Source: Theristus sp. LFF4_11 (lineage: Eukaryota > Nematoda > Chromadorea > Monhysterida > Xyalidae). Taken from it: 64,000 bases of DNA. Shown here piece after piece: positions 1 to 12,810 of the stretch (its first letter is position 1; every line of letters begins with the position of its first letter). The stretch lies in NCBI GenBank assembly GCA_030248135.1, contig JASANC010005775.1, positions 26,476 through 90,475 on the forward strand, written 5' to 3'. A program made the translations under genes and the position numbers. Below the pieces are notes generated by a model. The model had not been told where the DNA came from. It made no database searches and saw only the letters and a list, made by a program, of their open reading frames with translations.

Positions 1-2306
1 TCGAAGTATTACAATTTCTACTGACCTGTACAGTGAGAAATCTTCATTATATACTGAGAAGGTAATCATTTGGCGCGTGCGCAGATTTGTGGTTGTTCAA
101 AATTTCTTCACCTTCGTCAGTTGACTTTCAACTATGTTTAGGATTGTTTTCTGATCGTTATTAATGTGCGCTGCGTTGCAAGGAATGTTGAGAGGTGTGT
201 CGTCACACAAGAGCTGTGCAGTTTCGTTTCACAAAATAACTGTTTCAATCGGGCGGCAACCTTGTAATGGTCGTTTATATTTTCACCAATGATCGAAAGC
301 CAAATGCAATTTTCTTTTTTCCGCTTCCAGAGCAACAATTTTTTTCTTGACCGGCTCGATTCACAAAACTGCTGTAGAAACTGTGCATGACGTTGTTGCA
401 TGTGGAAACACAGAACCAAAAAAGTTCAACAAACAAATATTCAAAAAAAAACAAAGTCAACGCGCTAGTTAAATTATTCATCTGAAGACAGCCGAGCAGA
501 GTGGCAAACTCACACACACACACATGCACAACATACGCGTCAACAATCTGAAAATAACATTCAACGTATCGCTGGATTGTTTTGCGCACACATGCGATCG
601 ACGTCACCAGAAAGTATGTGGAACTTGAAACGGGCGGGTGATGAGATGATTGATTAATGTGTGTATTCACACGATCATGATACGGTGACGCACAAACGTG
701 GCAACAAGCAAACCTGTTCAAACAAACCGTGTACAGTTTTGAAAAATCGTTTCACAAAATACAATTTAAAATATTTTTTCAGTTCGGCAAACAACCAGTG
801 TAGTGTCATGTGATTTAATGATCTCCAAATGCAACATTGTAAAAAAGTGAAAGTCGATTGGTCACGTCACGAACAAACATCAGAATTGTCGTTTATGAAA
901 AAGACAAAAAAATCGTTCATAATGCCGACGAAGTGCAATTGGATATTGACCAAATTTACTTCGCGGTGTGCTGCACATGTTTTTGCTAGTCGTGACGAAG
1001 GAGCGTCTGGGATACTGAAGTTAAAAACTACAGAAAAACAGAATGTAAGCAGCAAAAATGATGAAAACAAGACGCCGCAGGTGCTATAAAATGTTGTTTG
1101 GCCATTTTTTGAAGCAAACAACACAACGCTGCCGTTTCTCAGAACAGTTGAAAGACGTACAGGCAATTGGGCCCAGGCGTAAACGAGAGAACGAGCAGCA
1201 AAAAATGAGTTGTGACGTCACTGAATGTTTAAAATGGAAACATAAACGTAATACAAAACAGACGCGTGAAAAAAAAATCATATCGCTGTTGTCACACGTC
1301 CAGTCGGGTCGTAATATGAAAAGAGCAAACAACAACATTGAAACTGCTGAATGGTGCGTAAAGGCAAACACAACTTTAGTTGCTAAATGTCAAAGATCGG
1401 CTATTTCATACTAGTCCAACGACTCGTCACGATAGCAGCACAAGAGAGCGTAGTTGAACCGAAAGCGCAACATCAATAAAAAACAAAACAGGTACAAATA
1501 TTAATAGATAACTTGACATCAAGAAGAAAATATCTTAAAAAAGGCCAGGCGTTCGAGTCACATCTGTGATGACGCGACGGATAAACTTTAACTCCGGGAA
1601 CAACATACACACGACACGACACACATAAGACCATTCCAAGGAACCGTTAAACATTATGTTGCTAGCGAGCACAGAAAAAACGTCATGTCGCATGGAAATA
1701 ACCGCTTGCTTGTATATGTATTTGAAATGCGGCAAGCTGAAGCAGAATGATGGAACACACTACTAGATTATGCTACCACATAAGCTCCCTGCACAGGCTA
1801 ATACAACACGCACACTAGTTCGTCCTTGACGCAGCTAGTGTTTATCTACTTTGGCGGTTCGCAGCTAGTATTATTGTATTCTGTGTTGCTATTTTTATAA
1901 TTTGCGCCTTTAGTGTATTCTTATTTTTAGCATGTTTATCGTTAGCTGATTACTTCGTAAACAACGTACAGTTTATTCTTCGAAAGTACAAGAGTGCCTC
2001 AGCTAAGAATGATCCAAATTAAAAGACCCAAAAGTCAACCATTAGTAAAGACAAAAATTACAAGGCACTGAATCGTCAAGCAGCAAATCTATGAGATTAT
2101 GCAATTTATTATTTATCAACGAAGTAATAAAAAATGACCACAATAACAACAACAACAACTGTAATTGCAGTATAATTAATTTGTTTTTGATGTTTGTAAC
2201 AGCCCAGTAAACAAAGCAGTGTTCAAAGGTTTGAAACAGGCTTTCATGGCAATTTAGATCTTGTACGAATCGTCAAACCGTTGTACTTCGGCCCAACTAA
2301 ACTCGG
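1..2306. other. No recognisable gene; downstream flank of the M16 gene
   Basis: Both strands carry only short open frames (the longest about 118 codons) with low-complexity or Lys/Arg-rich translations and no recognisable domain. The stretch is A/T-rich. It holds a short CA run near 512-525 and an (AAC)n run at about 2144-2159. It lies beyond the stop of the minus-strand metallopeptidase gene, so part of it may be its 3' UTR. I see no RNA gene here. Confidence 0.5.
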
Positions 2307-5300
2307 TCACTGTGAGGCCAAACCTAGAACGTCAGTTTCTGAAAAGCTGAACGGTGCAGAGCAGAAATGAACACAAAACACCACAAACCCTTTTAGTCCG
2401 TCCACAACCTCGGCTATCTTTGACGGATGGCAAACGATAGCGGTGCTCGAGGAGGTCGCATCGAAAAGACGAGTCAGAAAACGTCGAGCAGCATTCAAAA
2501 CCTGATCGGGAGTTGTATGCCACACTTGGTCGATTAATCGCCTGAAATGAAACAGAGAATGTGGCAACCTCACAATACACGTTTACATAGGAAGTAAATT
2601 TGTAAATTTAGTGCTTGCTTGTGAATTTGTGCTAGTTTTTGCACTTACCGAACATAATCGTGCGGAAGACTTCGCAAATGTGCGAGCAATGACTGTGTGC
2701 TTGCGGCTGGCACCGTCTCGATGCTCTCAACCAGTTCGTAGATCAGACTTCGCTTTGCCGATTCAACTTCATTATTAACGAACTGATTCTCGGAACCGTT
2801 CAGATGAGATTGCTACAATGAACTGCACTGCACCACCATCCTACACGTTTTCTTAACCGCATCAGCTGAACTAACACGAAATAAATAAACTTGCTGAAGG
2901 TTCACGCAAGTCGATTAAACGTTAAAGCGTTAGAACACGACGCAACAGAAGCGCGCTTCACGTACGATGATCGACTTCGCCTGTTCATACGCGTTGACCG
3001 GCTGCGCGCAGCGGAACAGATTCAACACCAAACAAGCGTCGTCTGGTTTACAAATCACGTACGCGCCATACGCGTAGCCTCGACCCCTGATGCTGCGCCA
3101 TAGGGGGCCCTCACATTGACTAAGGTACTGCAAAGCCACCTGAAGTGCCGCATACTCGGGCGACTGACGGTCAATGCCAGAACACGAACAGATCTGCAAT
3201 GGTTGCAATCAAGAACGCCTGAACATACCAGAACAATTCAAGGAGTCCGTTGGTCGTTGGTGGAAACACCGATTTCGATCGAACGATATTCGGATTCGAA
3301 CTTGCTGGATTCTGGTCACTTTGTCAAATTAAGCCACGAAGAGAATAACTGGCTATTTCAGCCGAATTGATCTCCAAACAATCAAATAAAGAACTGCGTT
3401 CAGCGTATTCGAAAACCCACACATACATAACCATGCGATAATACGTCCATTTGTGGTGGGTACCACGCACGAGCAACTGCTTTTGCGTGGCATCCTCCCT
3501 CCACCCATTCACTGTCCTTCCGTTCGTACTTTTGGGCTACTCTGTTTTTACAGACAAAATAAATTATAGACAATCAGCTGATTGGTTTGTGATCACGTGA
3601 TGCATGCTTTATGTGCAGGACAGACTCCGCCCCCACAGCAATGCCTGCAACGGAAAACACGCATCATGTGATCACCAACAATCAGCTGATTGATTACCTA
3701 TAATTCAGAGGTTGTCTGGGGAAGGTAAAGAATGGGATAGGCACTGGACAGACAGTAGTCTGTGATAGGTCGCTTTGGATACAGGCAGGGTGTAAGGCAA
3801 AACCAATTTCTCCGTGGTGGTCCGGACAATGGTAATGTGGCACGGATTCTCTCGACAGTTTTCAACCAACCGTTTGACAAATAAGAAGCTTCTCTCTCCA
3901 CGTTAGTTGGAAAACGCTTGCGCTGAGTCAACAAACGAAAAACGAAAAAAAATCAAAATTCAAAACTGAAAAAATCCAATACATGTCGAATATAGCAGGC
4001 GTCGCTGGAGCCGACGGTCAGCAAACGATGCCTGCCCCAGCCGATCGACGGACGCCGACCCTGATCCCGCAGCACTTTCGTTTTCTTGTGCGACGGCGAA
4101 TCAGCGGCGTTCTCGATTTCGTTCGCAAAGTGTTGCCGCCACACCGCCGCTGGGTCGTCCGACTGCAGACGACTCGTGTCACAACGCAGGTGCACGCGCA
4201 TCCGTGAGTGGTCACAGAAGAGCGCACGGTACAACGAGCGAACACGCGACACCACCTGAGCAAATTGCACGCTTTGAGATTTTTAAAAATATTATTGGTT
4301 TTTGAATTTCAAATGTTTGAGTTGGAGAATAATGTTGACCAATGAATACTGCGTGAAACGAAAGTGCCGTTTCTCTCGCCTTTTCTGGCTGTTGATCGGT
4401 CATTTCCAGCAGATACTTGAAGTAGCGCTCTTGTCGGACTGCCGAACCGAGCAGACGGTTGCCATCTGCACAAAATTATTTGATAGTTTTAATTGTTTAA
4501 TAATTTTTAGCAGTACAAAAAGGAAAAATGCTGACCCATAAACAAAAAAAAAAACAAAAACGTCAACCCAACAAACATCAGATGCCTGACATTTTCAAAT
4601 GCCATCAACCGAAACAAACAACGACCGCGCTCACCAACCTGGCTCCGTGATCAACACTGTCTGCAACAGTTTGCACATTTCATCGGCGTCCCGTTTCTCG
4701 TCGGCCACTTCGTTCAACAGTCGTTTCAGGATCACTTTCAATCGATCCACGTCAACATGCACGTCGTGTGCGACACGCGACAGCCAGGAGACGCCGAGCG
4801 AGTAATGCTCACTGGGAACCTGCCATTGAAACAAGGGGACGAAATCACGCAGTCACTGTGTGACATGAATGTTTTGTATTTGTTTTGAAAATTTTCAATT
4901 GGTTATTTATAGAGTATTTTACATGTTGTTAAGAGTATTTTGAGTTAAAAAAGTTCTTGCATTTTCGTTTTCTGACCAACCAAGAGACTGATGACAAAAT
5001 ACTGATGGAATGCACCGGCGACACCGCAGTCCGCCGAATAATCGACCAAATCTCGATGCAGCTGTTTGACCACAGTTTCGTAATCGACCGTTTTGCTGGC
5101 GTCTGCCGGATCAGTCAAGGGCGACTCAAACAGCAGCGAGGTCAACGGAAGCCAAACGGCACGCAGAGGCGCCGACAGGGAGTCGCTGTTGAATAGTGCG
5201 TCGATCTGGGCAGGTTTGGGACGGGTTGCAATCAAGCTTGTGCAAAAGTTGTTATGTTGCGCTAAAAATGTTGATAAAAAGGTGAATAGACGAAGCTGAA

Positions 5301-8300
5301 CCGCGCTTTTATTACCCTGGCTTAACTAACCATCCAATCTAAAGGATCACTTACGAAGCAGTATTTGATGACGCGTAGCTATGTTACTGCTTCATGAATG
5401 CCGTTTTAGTCAACAAAAGTTCAGAATATAAAATGTGACACTAACAAGTCATCTAAAAACTGAATCTGAAGAAAAACCTTGAGAAAACTCGTGCGACAAT
5501 CATCGAGACTGGCAGCAATGGGCATTTGTCGCAATGGGAATCGCTGATTCGTGTCCATCTCGGGCGGTCGATTGCAGCTGGCACGGATTTCGATGTGTTT
5601 TATGGCGTCGATGCTGTCCACGGTGCAGTCACGCAGAAACGCCTCCGTCGGTTTGTTCTTCTATAAATGTACAATCTGTTCGGTTTACGATTTTATTCTT
5701 CTAAAAGACTAGTTTTTCAATCTTTTGCGTCACTTCACCTCACATTCATTGAACAACAAACAGCACCCCACCGAAGGAGGAGCAACAAGAGTAAACCTGA
5801 CGACGAAAGTGAAACAATGTCCAAGCAAACACGAAATATCACACCTCATTCGCTCCAATAGCGGCCTGCAGCGCCCGTTCACACTCAGCCAGTCCATTTT
5901 TGCCCATTTTCTCGACCCTCTCCGCTATCCGTTGCTCCTCGAGCGCCGTCTGCTCATCAATCAACTCTGCTGACGGCTCGCCCACAACCTCAAAGTCACT
6001 CAGTTCGATTCAATCATTTCGGTAGAAGCCGCTTTTTATGACGGGAAAGTGCATTAGGGAAGCGAGTTCTGAACAAACGTTCATTCCAATTCTATCCCAC
6101 TTAAATGCAAGTTCCTTATAAAAGCTCCTCCCCACATCCCATTATAATCAATTAGCTTTCAATCTGTGCTCAAATGACCAAACAACACCAACCGACCCCA
6201 TCCCCAACAAATACTGTATTCGTGCGCACGCACCAGCGCATGCGGCACACCAGGGCCCATGTACTGCCGTAGTAACTGCAGCCAAAATATCTCTGGCTCT
6301 TTCGACAGATCTTTCAGTATCGCCGCTTCGTTTGCGCGCTGACGAAAATGCTCCTCATGCTCGCCGTACAGAAAGTCGCCTTGAAAAAAACATACTTGAA
6401 ATAAATTCATGAAATTTTGTTAAATTACAATTTCAACGAAAAAGTAGAACGACTTGTCGATCGATCAAGTGAAAAATTCGACTGAGCTGCAAATATGGTT
6501 CATGGGAGAAGCGAAACTGATACTCCATTCAGCGTAACATGCCATGGTACATTCTGGCAAATTGAAACAATGACTGACAACAAAGGATGAACATGAGAAT
6601 ATGACAAAAGACAACAAACCAAACAATCAACTGACAACCACCAACCGATCACCATATGTGCGACTGCCTTGTGCGGCTCCTTCTCAAGCGAGCTCAACAG
6701 CAAATGAATGTGCTTGGTGATTCCATCCAACAGACGTTGCATATCGAACGGCTCTTTGCCTGAATGTCTCATTTTTTAGTGTCTGAGCGCTTGAATGATG
6801 CAGGGAGAGACCGAAAATCTAGCAAAAAAACCGCCGTACCAGCGCACAACATTTCCAACAAGTGCAAACACAGCGGTGATATGGCGTCCAGTTTTTCAAT
6901 GGCGACACCGCTAAACGTGAGCGTGATTTGCGACTGCCATTGGTCGTTGTGCTCTATGGAAACCTGCGAATCACAACAAACTGAACAAAATCTGGGTTTA
7001 AGGACGAAAATAAACATGGTGGGGTTACGTTTGAAGCAAATTTGTGTGCGAATCTAAGAAAAAAACCATTCCCGATAGCTGTATATGTCCGTCCGGTAGT
7101 CGGGACACAAACCACTCATGCGATGGCAAACAGGAAAGTGAACTGACAAACTGATTTGCAAGAATCAACCAACCGCACTGCACAAAGGCTCGGCACATTG
7201 GACAAAAGTGCGCTCAAACGGTGACACGGCAGTGTCGGTCAAATGCTCACCCAGCATCTCCATGGCCACCATCGAACGAACATCCTGTTTTTGAGGATAG
7301 TGAAAGAATGTTGTTGGACAAACGGGTGAAACTATATTTCAGTCGAAGTGTTTGTCTTGAACATCCCAAGCAAATCATGTTGAATAACGCAGATAATCAA
7401 CTACAGACACTGCTAGACACACAAACTTGCTGGCAGCGATTCGATTTCTAGCAAAGCACGGGACACTCAGAACACTGAGCAAAGTTTAGCGTGTTTCAAC
7501 CACGTTGTGAAAGAGATGGCTGTAAATGAAGACACAAAATCCAATATATATAATATTTTAAACTGACATCAACAACTCACTGTTCCATGTGGACCGAACC
7601 AGCCAAGCAGCACAATGCCCGTCGTTTCGTCGTCACTGGGGCATTTCAGCTTGCGGCTTTGTGCTGCACTCATCGGCGGAATCGAGGTCCGAAACGGCTT
7701 CACGAAATCGGGCACAGTTTTCTGAACACGGTTTTGTCACTGTCATGTGATGGTGATGTCAGCAGAACCTATTTTGACTTCAGTTCAGGTGACAGATAAA
7801 TAAACAACGATAAGGTGCAATTGAGCTCCTTTGGTCTCCTCTCCACTTCTAGTAAGCTCATTCATGCCAAACTTGTTGGATATTGCGGTTTTGAGTGTTT
7901 TGCAGCAGCTTCAGCACAAGATTCATAGAGTTCGTGCTGACAATGTTCACACAAACCACAACTGAAATGCACACCTGTTCAGTGCCAGTAGCCGCACACG
8001 ACACCGCCTCAGCCTGTTGCACCGTTTTCAGCAGACGCTCATGGTCGATGCTGCCCGAGACGACGAGACACGTGTTCTGCGGGGTGTAAAACTGGCGGTG
8101 GAACGCTTTCACCTGAACGATACAAGCGTAAAAAGCCGGTAAAAACAAATTACTTCTGTTTATTCATGTCATGTTCGTCTAAACATGTAATGATGAACGA
8201 TTTGGAGACTGAGTGTGTGACTGGTGCTCAATTCTCCCGGGGCATAACACCGCAGGCGTTACACTTTCACCAACCATCAGACTCATAAACTCATACTTCT

Positions 8301-9537
8301 AGCTTTGCATATTTCACAATCGTTATAGCGCGTCACCGTCACCTTTTCATTGTTGCACGACTCTCTCAAGTTCCTCAGTCGTCCACCAGTCTCCGCGCGG
8401 TATCCATTTCCCTCCGGATACATGAAGTCCTTCAACTGTTGCGTCGTGATTCGATCCATCTCCTGTTCGCAGTCCTGCATCTCCGAGTACACGACGCCGG
8501 CGTCCTGGCCGTCGCCGTTGATGTGGTGCACCTCGGTCAGGAACTGCTCTTGCTGAAGTGAAAGAATGAGAAATTTGAGTTTGATTTGTACGATCACACT
8601 GGATTCAATCGATCTGTCCTTGCGAAACGCAGAAAACTCTGAAAAAAACTGCAAGAACAGCATGTAATACGAACGGAGACCTCCATAAACAAGAAAAACA
8701 CCATCGTACAAAAGGAAAAACCACAAAAAAGCTTGAAAACCGTCAACATCGGTCGATACAGATGGTCCAAATAAACGGGCAGCAGTTTCAGAAATCCATC
8801 TGCGCCAGCGGTTGACATTGTGTAGCACGTGTGGTCCGTGTCCGTCCATGCGTTCGTACCCGATGCGAGACATCGATTCGCAACAAAATCCAGACAACCC
8901 TGCAATTGGCAGCGATTTCGCGTCGCTTCATTGAAAGCTTTTCTTGCAAATTGCAAACACATCATGACACTACTGACAACAAACTCACTGTAACACAATC
9001 AACCAATCGACTTTGTGTGCAATGAATTCAAAAGCAGCTTTCATGAAACAGTTTGGCACAAACAAACACCGCTTCATGAATGCCGCTTAAGTTTACAACG
9101 CTCAGCGCAGTGATACCAAAAAACTGCTGCATGAAAAATTGCAATTCAACACGGAACCTTCCATGGGTACTGCTGACTGCCCATGAACACGAGATGCTCA
9201 AGCGTGTGCGGTAGACCGTCGTCGGTTTTTGTTTCGGTTGCTGCATTTGAAAAAAACAAGAATAACAAGAAAGAATTGATAGAATTCAACTTGGCACCAT
9301 AACCAGAAAAACGAAATGTAATCATCAACAATCACGTTGGATATCAAAAAAGGTGAAAAGTCAACCTAAACAAATGAATCCGGAAACGACGGGGCTTTCA
9401 ACGTCGGCGACAACTACCGTGAGTCCGGTCTTCTGCGAGACGTACTTGACGGCATCGCCAACACCCAACACTTTTGTTCGGTTGATCGCACGAAACCACG
9501 ACGAAACTGATGCGGCCGCAGTTGACGCACTCATCAT
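2307..9537 (-). CDS. M16 family zinc metallopeptidase, C05D11.1-like
   Basis: An insulinase/pitrilysin (M16C-type) peptidase expected to cut short unfolded peptides inside a two-half chamber. The start at 9537-9535 gives MMSASTAAASVSSWF and then a beta-strand region ending FICLATETKTDDGLP. The next residues are HTLEHLVFMG, which carries the inverted zinc motif HxxEH. Exons: 9366-9537, 9158-9240, 8741-8899 (NRCLASGTNAWTDTDHTCY), 8343-8552 (YSEMQD, GGRLRNLRESC), 7976-8112, then about 7582-7719, 7172-7289, 6840-6970, 6640-6765, 6225-6380, 5830-5990, 5500-5660, 4960-5240, 4640-4830, 4390-4465, 4000-4270, 2955-3175 (EGPLWRSIRGRGYAYGAY), 2645-2805 and 2307-2545. The C-terminal half keeps the substrate-binding R/Y segment (RGxGYAYGA) typical of the family. 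The length is about that of the roughly 1000-residue family. Some central exons may be missed. The family resembles Cym1/PreP, but no mitochondrial presequence is clear. Confidence 0.9.
3563..3704. repeat. Palindromic MITE, ATTATAG / AATCAGCTGATT family, copy 1
   Basis: The ends are inverted copies: ATTATAG near 3563 and CTATAAT ending 3704. Inside them AATCAGCTGATTG and GTGATCAC(G/A)TGATGC occur on both arms. The centre (GACTCCGCCCCCACAGCAA) is shared with a second copy at 42434-42600. It sits in an intron of the M16 gene. No protein is encoded. Confidence 0.7.
5351..5413. repeat. GCTTCATGAATGC MITE, partial copy
   Basis: TTACGAAGCAGTATTTGATG at the left and TACTGCTTCATGAATGCCG at the right match the ends of the fuller copy at 48087-48190. 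Both copies also share the inner ACGCGTAGCT motif in opposite orientation. This copy lies in an M16 intron. A related GCTTCATGAATGCCGCTTAA end is seen alone near 9072-9090. Confidence 0.5.
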
Positions 9538-10529
9538 GCCACTCTAAGAAATGAAATTGCAGCGGTTTATTCTGTTGTTTCGGTCTGCCTCTGCTTTAGC
9601 GGTTGGCGATTGTCTCTCTATATTCTCGAATGATTCAGCTTCAGCTTCTTCAGCTCCACTGAAATGAAAACTAAAACTCAAGAGCTAAAAAACCGGAACG
9701 GAAACGGAAACGGAACTAAAAATTAACAAAAGATTTTGTTTCAATCATAAAAACTTCGCTACTACTGATTAGACATTGCATTGGTTGACTGACGGAGTTA
9801 GTTTTCTTTCAGTTCAGTTCTTTCGCTTGGCTTTCCTTTTTAGCCTTTTTGCTTCGCTTTGGTTTTGTTTTCGTTTCGTCAGAATTGTTTTGCTGGAACT
9901 TGAAAGTTAAAAGGTATTGTTTGAGGTTGGTCAGCCAGAACGAGACCAGGAGCTTAAGATGTTTCCGTTGGTTGGGTTTTGTTGGTAAAATAAAAAAAAC
10001 CCTAAAATTATTTACCAGATGATTTTGAGCATTTGACGACAATAAAAAATTCGAAAGTGCTGTACTGCTGCACTGTGGATTCTGCTGCGTTTGATGCTGA
10101 TCTAGCACGTAACGGTAACACCACGGTCCACGGATGAGCGCAAACGCAAAACGTTGTTCAACATTGTTGCTGCGACTTTCATGTTCGTCAATTGGAAACT
10201 TTCAGTTCGTTTCTTCGTCTGTTTTTCGTTGCTCTCTTTTGAATCTGTTCCTTTTATACACACAAACAAAAATGCATGAAAACTTGAATGGAATTTTTTT
10301 TTTTTAATATTTGAAGCACGCCCCCCACCGATTCCGGAAACCCGAAGGTACCAAACTCCGGTGGGATTGGGGAACGGACGGCTCACCATCCCGTGGAACC
10401 AATACCCTCGCCACGTGAGGGGGACATTGTTGTTGGAGTTTGTTTTATTTCAGACATAACAACTGTGAACTGCCGCTGAAGTTAAGACGTTGTTTGCTCT
10501 TGTCGAATCTGAGGGCAATTACTTCAAAC
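9538..10529. promoter_or_regulatory. Intergenic head-to-head region between M16 and PNPO genes
   Basis: About 1 kb separates the minus-strand start at 9537 from the plus-strand start at 10530, so both promoters should lie here. The sequence is A/T-rich with T tracts (for example 10293-10305). It contains a sharply GC-rich, hairpin-forming block at about 10317-10431, listed separately. The open frames within are low complexity and unconvincing. No clear TATA box was identified. Confidence 0.4.
10317..10431. other. GC-rich structured segment, possible small RNA
   Basis: Flanked by A/T-rich DNA, this block contains CCCACCG ... CGGTGGG (about 10323-10367), which can pair around a loop holding CCGGAAACCC. 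It ends in CCCTCGCCACGTGAGGGGG, a second short hairpin. A T-tract lies just upstream, on the side where a minus-strand pol III transcript would end. It matches no 5S, U1, U2, U6 or tRNA pattern I know. It could equally be a short repeat. Confidence 0.25.
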
Positions 10530-12330
10530 ATGGATGAAAAAGTTGTTGATTTGAGAGGTGAGATATTGAAACCCGGAAACCACTGAAAATGTCATTAATT
10601 CAAGTCGTAATTCATTTCAATCTGAGTTCAAGCGAAAGCGAAGCGTCCATTACGAAATCGGGTTGTGGATAACGCGTGTGTCTGATGCACGCTCCGGTTT
10701 TGGTTGAACGCAGCTGATAATAGCAGCAGTTTACTTGTCACAGATCTGCGCAAGCCATACGCAACATCGTACTTTCTTGAAAGTGATCTGCCATCGCGCG
10801 ATCCGCTGACTTTGTTTGATAACTGGTTTGAAACAGCGCAAGCACAGACCGAAATGTCATACGAAGAAGTGAACGCTGTCGCGTTGTCAACCGTCTCCAA
10901 GTATGACCTCAATAAGTGTCGTTACCTCGTTAGTGTGACGCTTTGTTGAAGGAAGGATTTTGCGAAATCACCAAGGCAATCAATCGCACGTATTGCAGCT
11001 TTTTCAGTGAATTGGTGGGCGTACAATACGTCAGATTTGAGATTCTTGAAACCATCATGAAAATGCTGCCTGGTCACTTTCGGTTGTTTTTTAATGTTTA
11101 TATTTTCAGATCTGGCCAACCGACATGCCGAATGCTGCTGCTGAAAACATACGGCAGCGACGGGTTTCAATTTTTCACGAACTACAACAGCAGGAAAGGC
11201 CGCGAGCTGGCCGACAATCCAAATGCGTGCATGCTCGCCTGTTGGCCGAAGTTGCATCGGCAGGTGTGAAAATAGTTTTTGGTTGTTTTGCTGAGTTTAT
11301 CACATGTGTATTCCTAAGCGTTCCTTTTCAAGTGTCTGTGACACCGATCGTTGCTGACGAGTCCAAACGGTGTCGGCGTACAACGAATAATTGGCGAAAC
11401 GCCCAACAGATCTACCAAATACTTTGATTGTATTTGTCACGTTCGCAGCTGGCTGGTTTGGAAAGAAGAGAAACTAAAGTCATTTCAAATCACACATAAG
11501 TGGATCATGCTTTTTTCAGATTCGAATCGAAGGTACCGTGAGCAAATTGCCACCGCAATACGCAGAAGATTATTGGAAGAAGCGCCCCGTGCAGAGTCAG
11601 GCGAGCGCAGCAGTGAGCCCACAAAGCAGCGTTGTGCCGTCGAGAGAGGTCAGTTGATTGGTGGGCAGTCAGCTGATTGCTGTGAGAACGCAGTTTCATA
11701 TTACGATTTTCAGGTGTCTTTTGACATCTATGTAAATCCAAACTTTTGGGGTTCAAATTAGTATCAAATTGTTCTTCAGCATCTCACGGAGTGTGTGAAA
11801 GAAATCACAGCAGCAAACGCCAATAATCAGCATATACCACGGCCCGATCACTGGTTCGTCTTGCAAGTCGCGGAGAAAACGGCTTTTTTTACGTTTCCTG
11901 ATATAATCTTTTATTTTGCTTCTGCGACTCAATCCGCGCATAGATAGAAGCACGCCTGACGTGGGAATTCAAAAGTCGTAGTGTCCGAGTCCCTGAGATT
12001 CACTCGAGTCACTGGCACGTTTGAATTGTCGCATCAAGCATGATACTACTTTCCTTTCTACGTTTGTTAACGCAATAAGGATCAAAACTAAAAATGATAA
12101 TACAAAAAAACATGTTTCCAGTTTTTCAGGGAAGTCTAACACATGAAGAAACATTTCCACTTTCTAGGGGCGGCTACATACTGAAGCCAGAACTGTACGA
12201 GTTTTGGCAGGGTCAGAGTGACAGGTTGCACGATCGAATACAGTTTCGCCGATTGGCAGATGACGAGAAAGTTGGTGGAAATGTGCATGCTGGCGAAAAC
12301 GGCTGGGTCTATGAACGGCTGGCACCTTAG
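10530..12330 (+). CDS. PNPO: Pyridoxine/pyridoxamine 5'-phosphate oxidase, complete
   Basis: The FMN-dependent enzyme that oxidises pyridoxine or pyridoxamine 5'-phosphate to pyridoxal 5'-phosphate, the last step of vitamin B6 salvage; cytosolic dimer. Six exons join in frame: 10530-10557, 10744-10900, 11110-11263, 11520-11648, 11780-11853 and 12168-12330. They total 705 nt, or 234 residues, which is close to the usual 220-260. The protein starts [20 protein letters not shown]. Hallmarks are [41 protein letters not shown] (FMN/phosphate binding), [10 protein letters not shown], and the C-terminal [18 protein letters not shown] with [11 protein letters not shown] at the very end. All splice sites are GT-AG. 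The long upstream intron start was fixed because exon 1 leaves one base that is completed by the AT of exon 2. Nothing appears broken. Confidence 0.96.
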
Positions 12331-12810
12331 ACTTGTCTAAAGTATCGTTTAAAATAAGCTCGTGAAAAAACGTCATTATCCAGGAGTAAATCGCAGTTCT
12401 GTGGGATTAAACATTCCAAGTTGACAGTCAACCAAGGTTTTCCCAAGGTTCACGAAGAATCACTCAATCAGCACATCCATAACTTTTATGCCGCCAAACC
12501 GGCCGGTTGATAAACTGGATTGCAGGGACTCTGACTTGGTGGAGACCCAGTAAGTACCAAGATCACAGAAATAACAGCATTATGAAAAAAACTGTAGATT
12601 GCTTAAATCTTTTCTGTCATGCGAGGTGAGATTGTCTTCCCAACTTTTCAAATGTGATAGCATCTCGAAATCAATGAACGTAGATCGCTTTATCACTTGC
12701 ATCTGTACAAAGTAAATAACTGCCATTACCGGTATGTTTTATCGACATAAAAATACAGCCACGTTACACGATGAATAGGATCGCTCAAGTTTTGCCCGTT
12801 TCAAAATGAA
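12331..12810. other. Convergent intergenic spacer PNPO / SMARCAL1
   Basis: This 480-base spacer holds the two 3' ends. A short tandem duplication of (C/T)TCAAGTTTTGCCCGTTT occurs at about 12784-12831 and overlaps the helicase stop codon at 12811-12813. No gene is seen. Confidence 0.5.

Noticed and set aside
829..1414. Lys/Arg-rich ORFs as a gene at the left edge
   Set aside because: No domain, no splice continuity and overlapping open frames on the opposite strand; composition is that of A-rich non-coding DNA.
8831..9025. Plus-strand ORFs over the M16 exons
   Set aside because: They are antisense shadows of exons that carry HTLEHLVFMG and NRCLASGTNAWTD on the minus strand.
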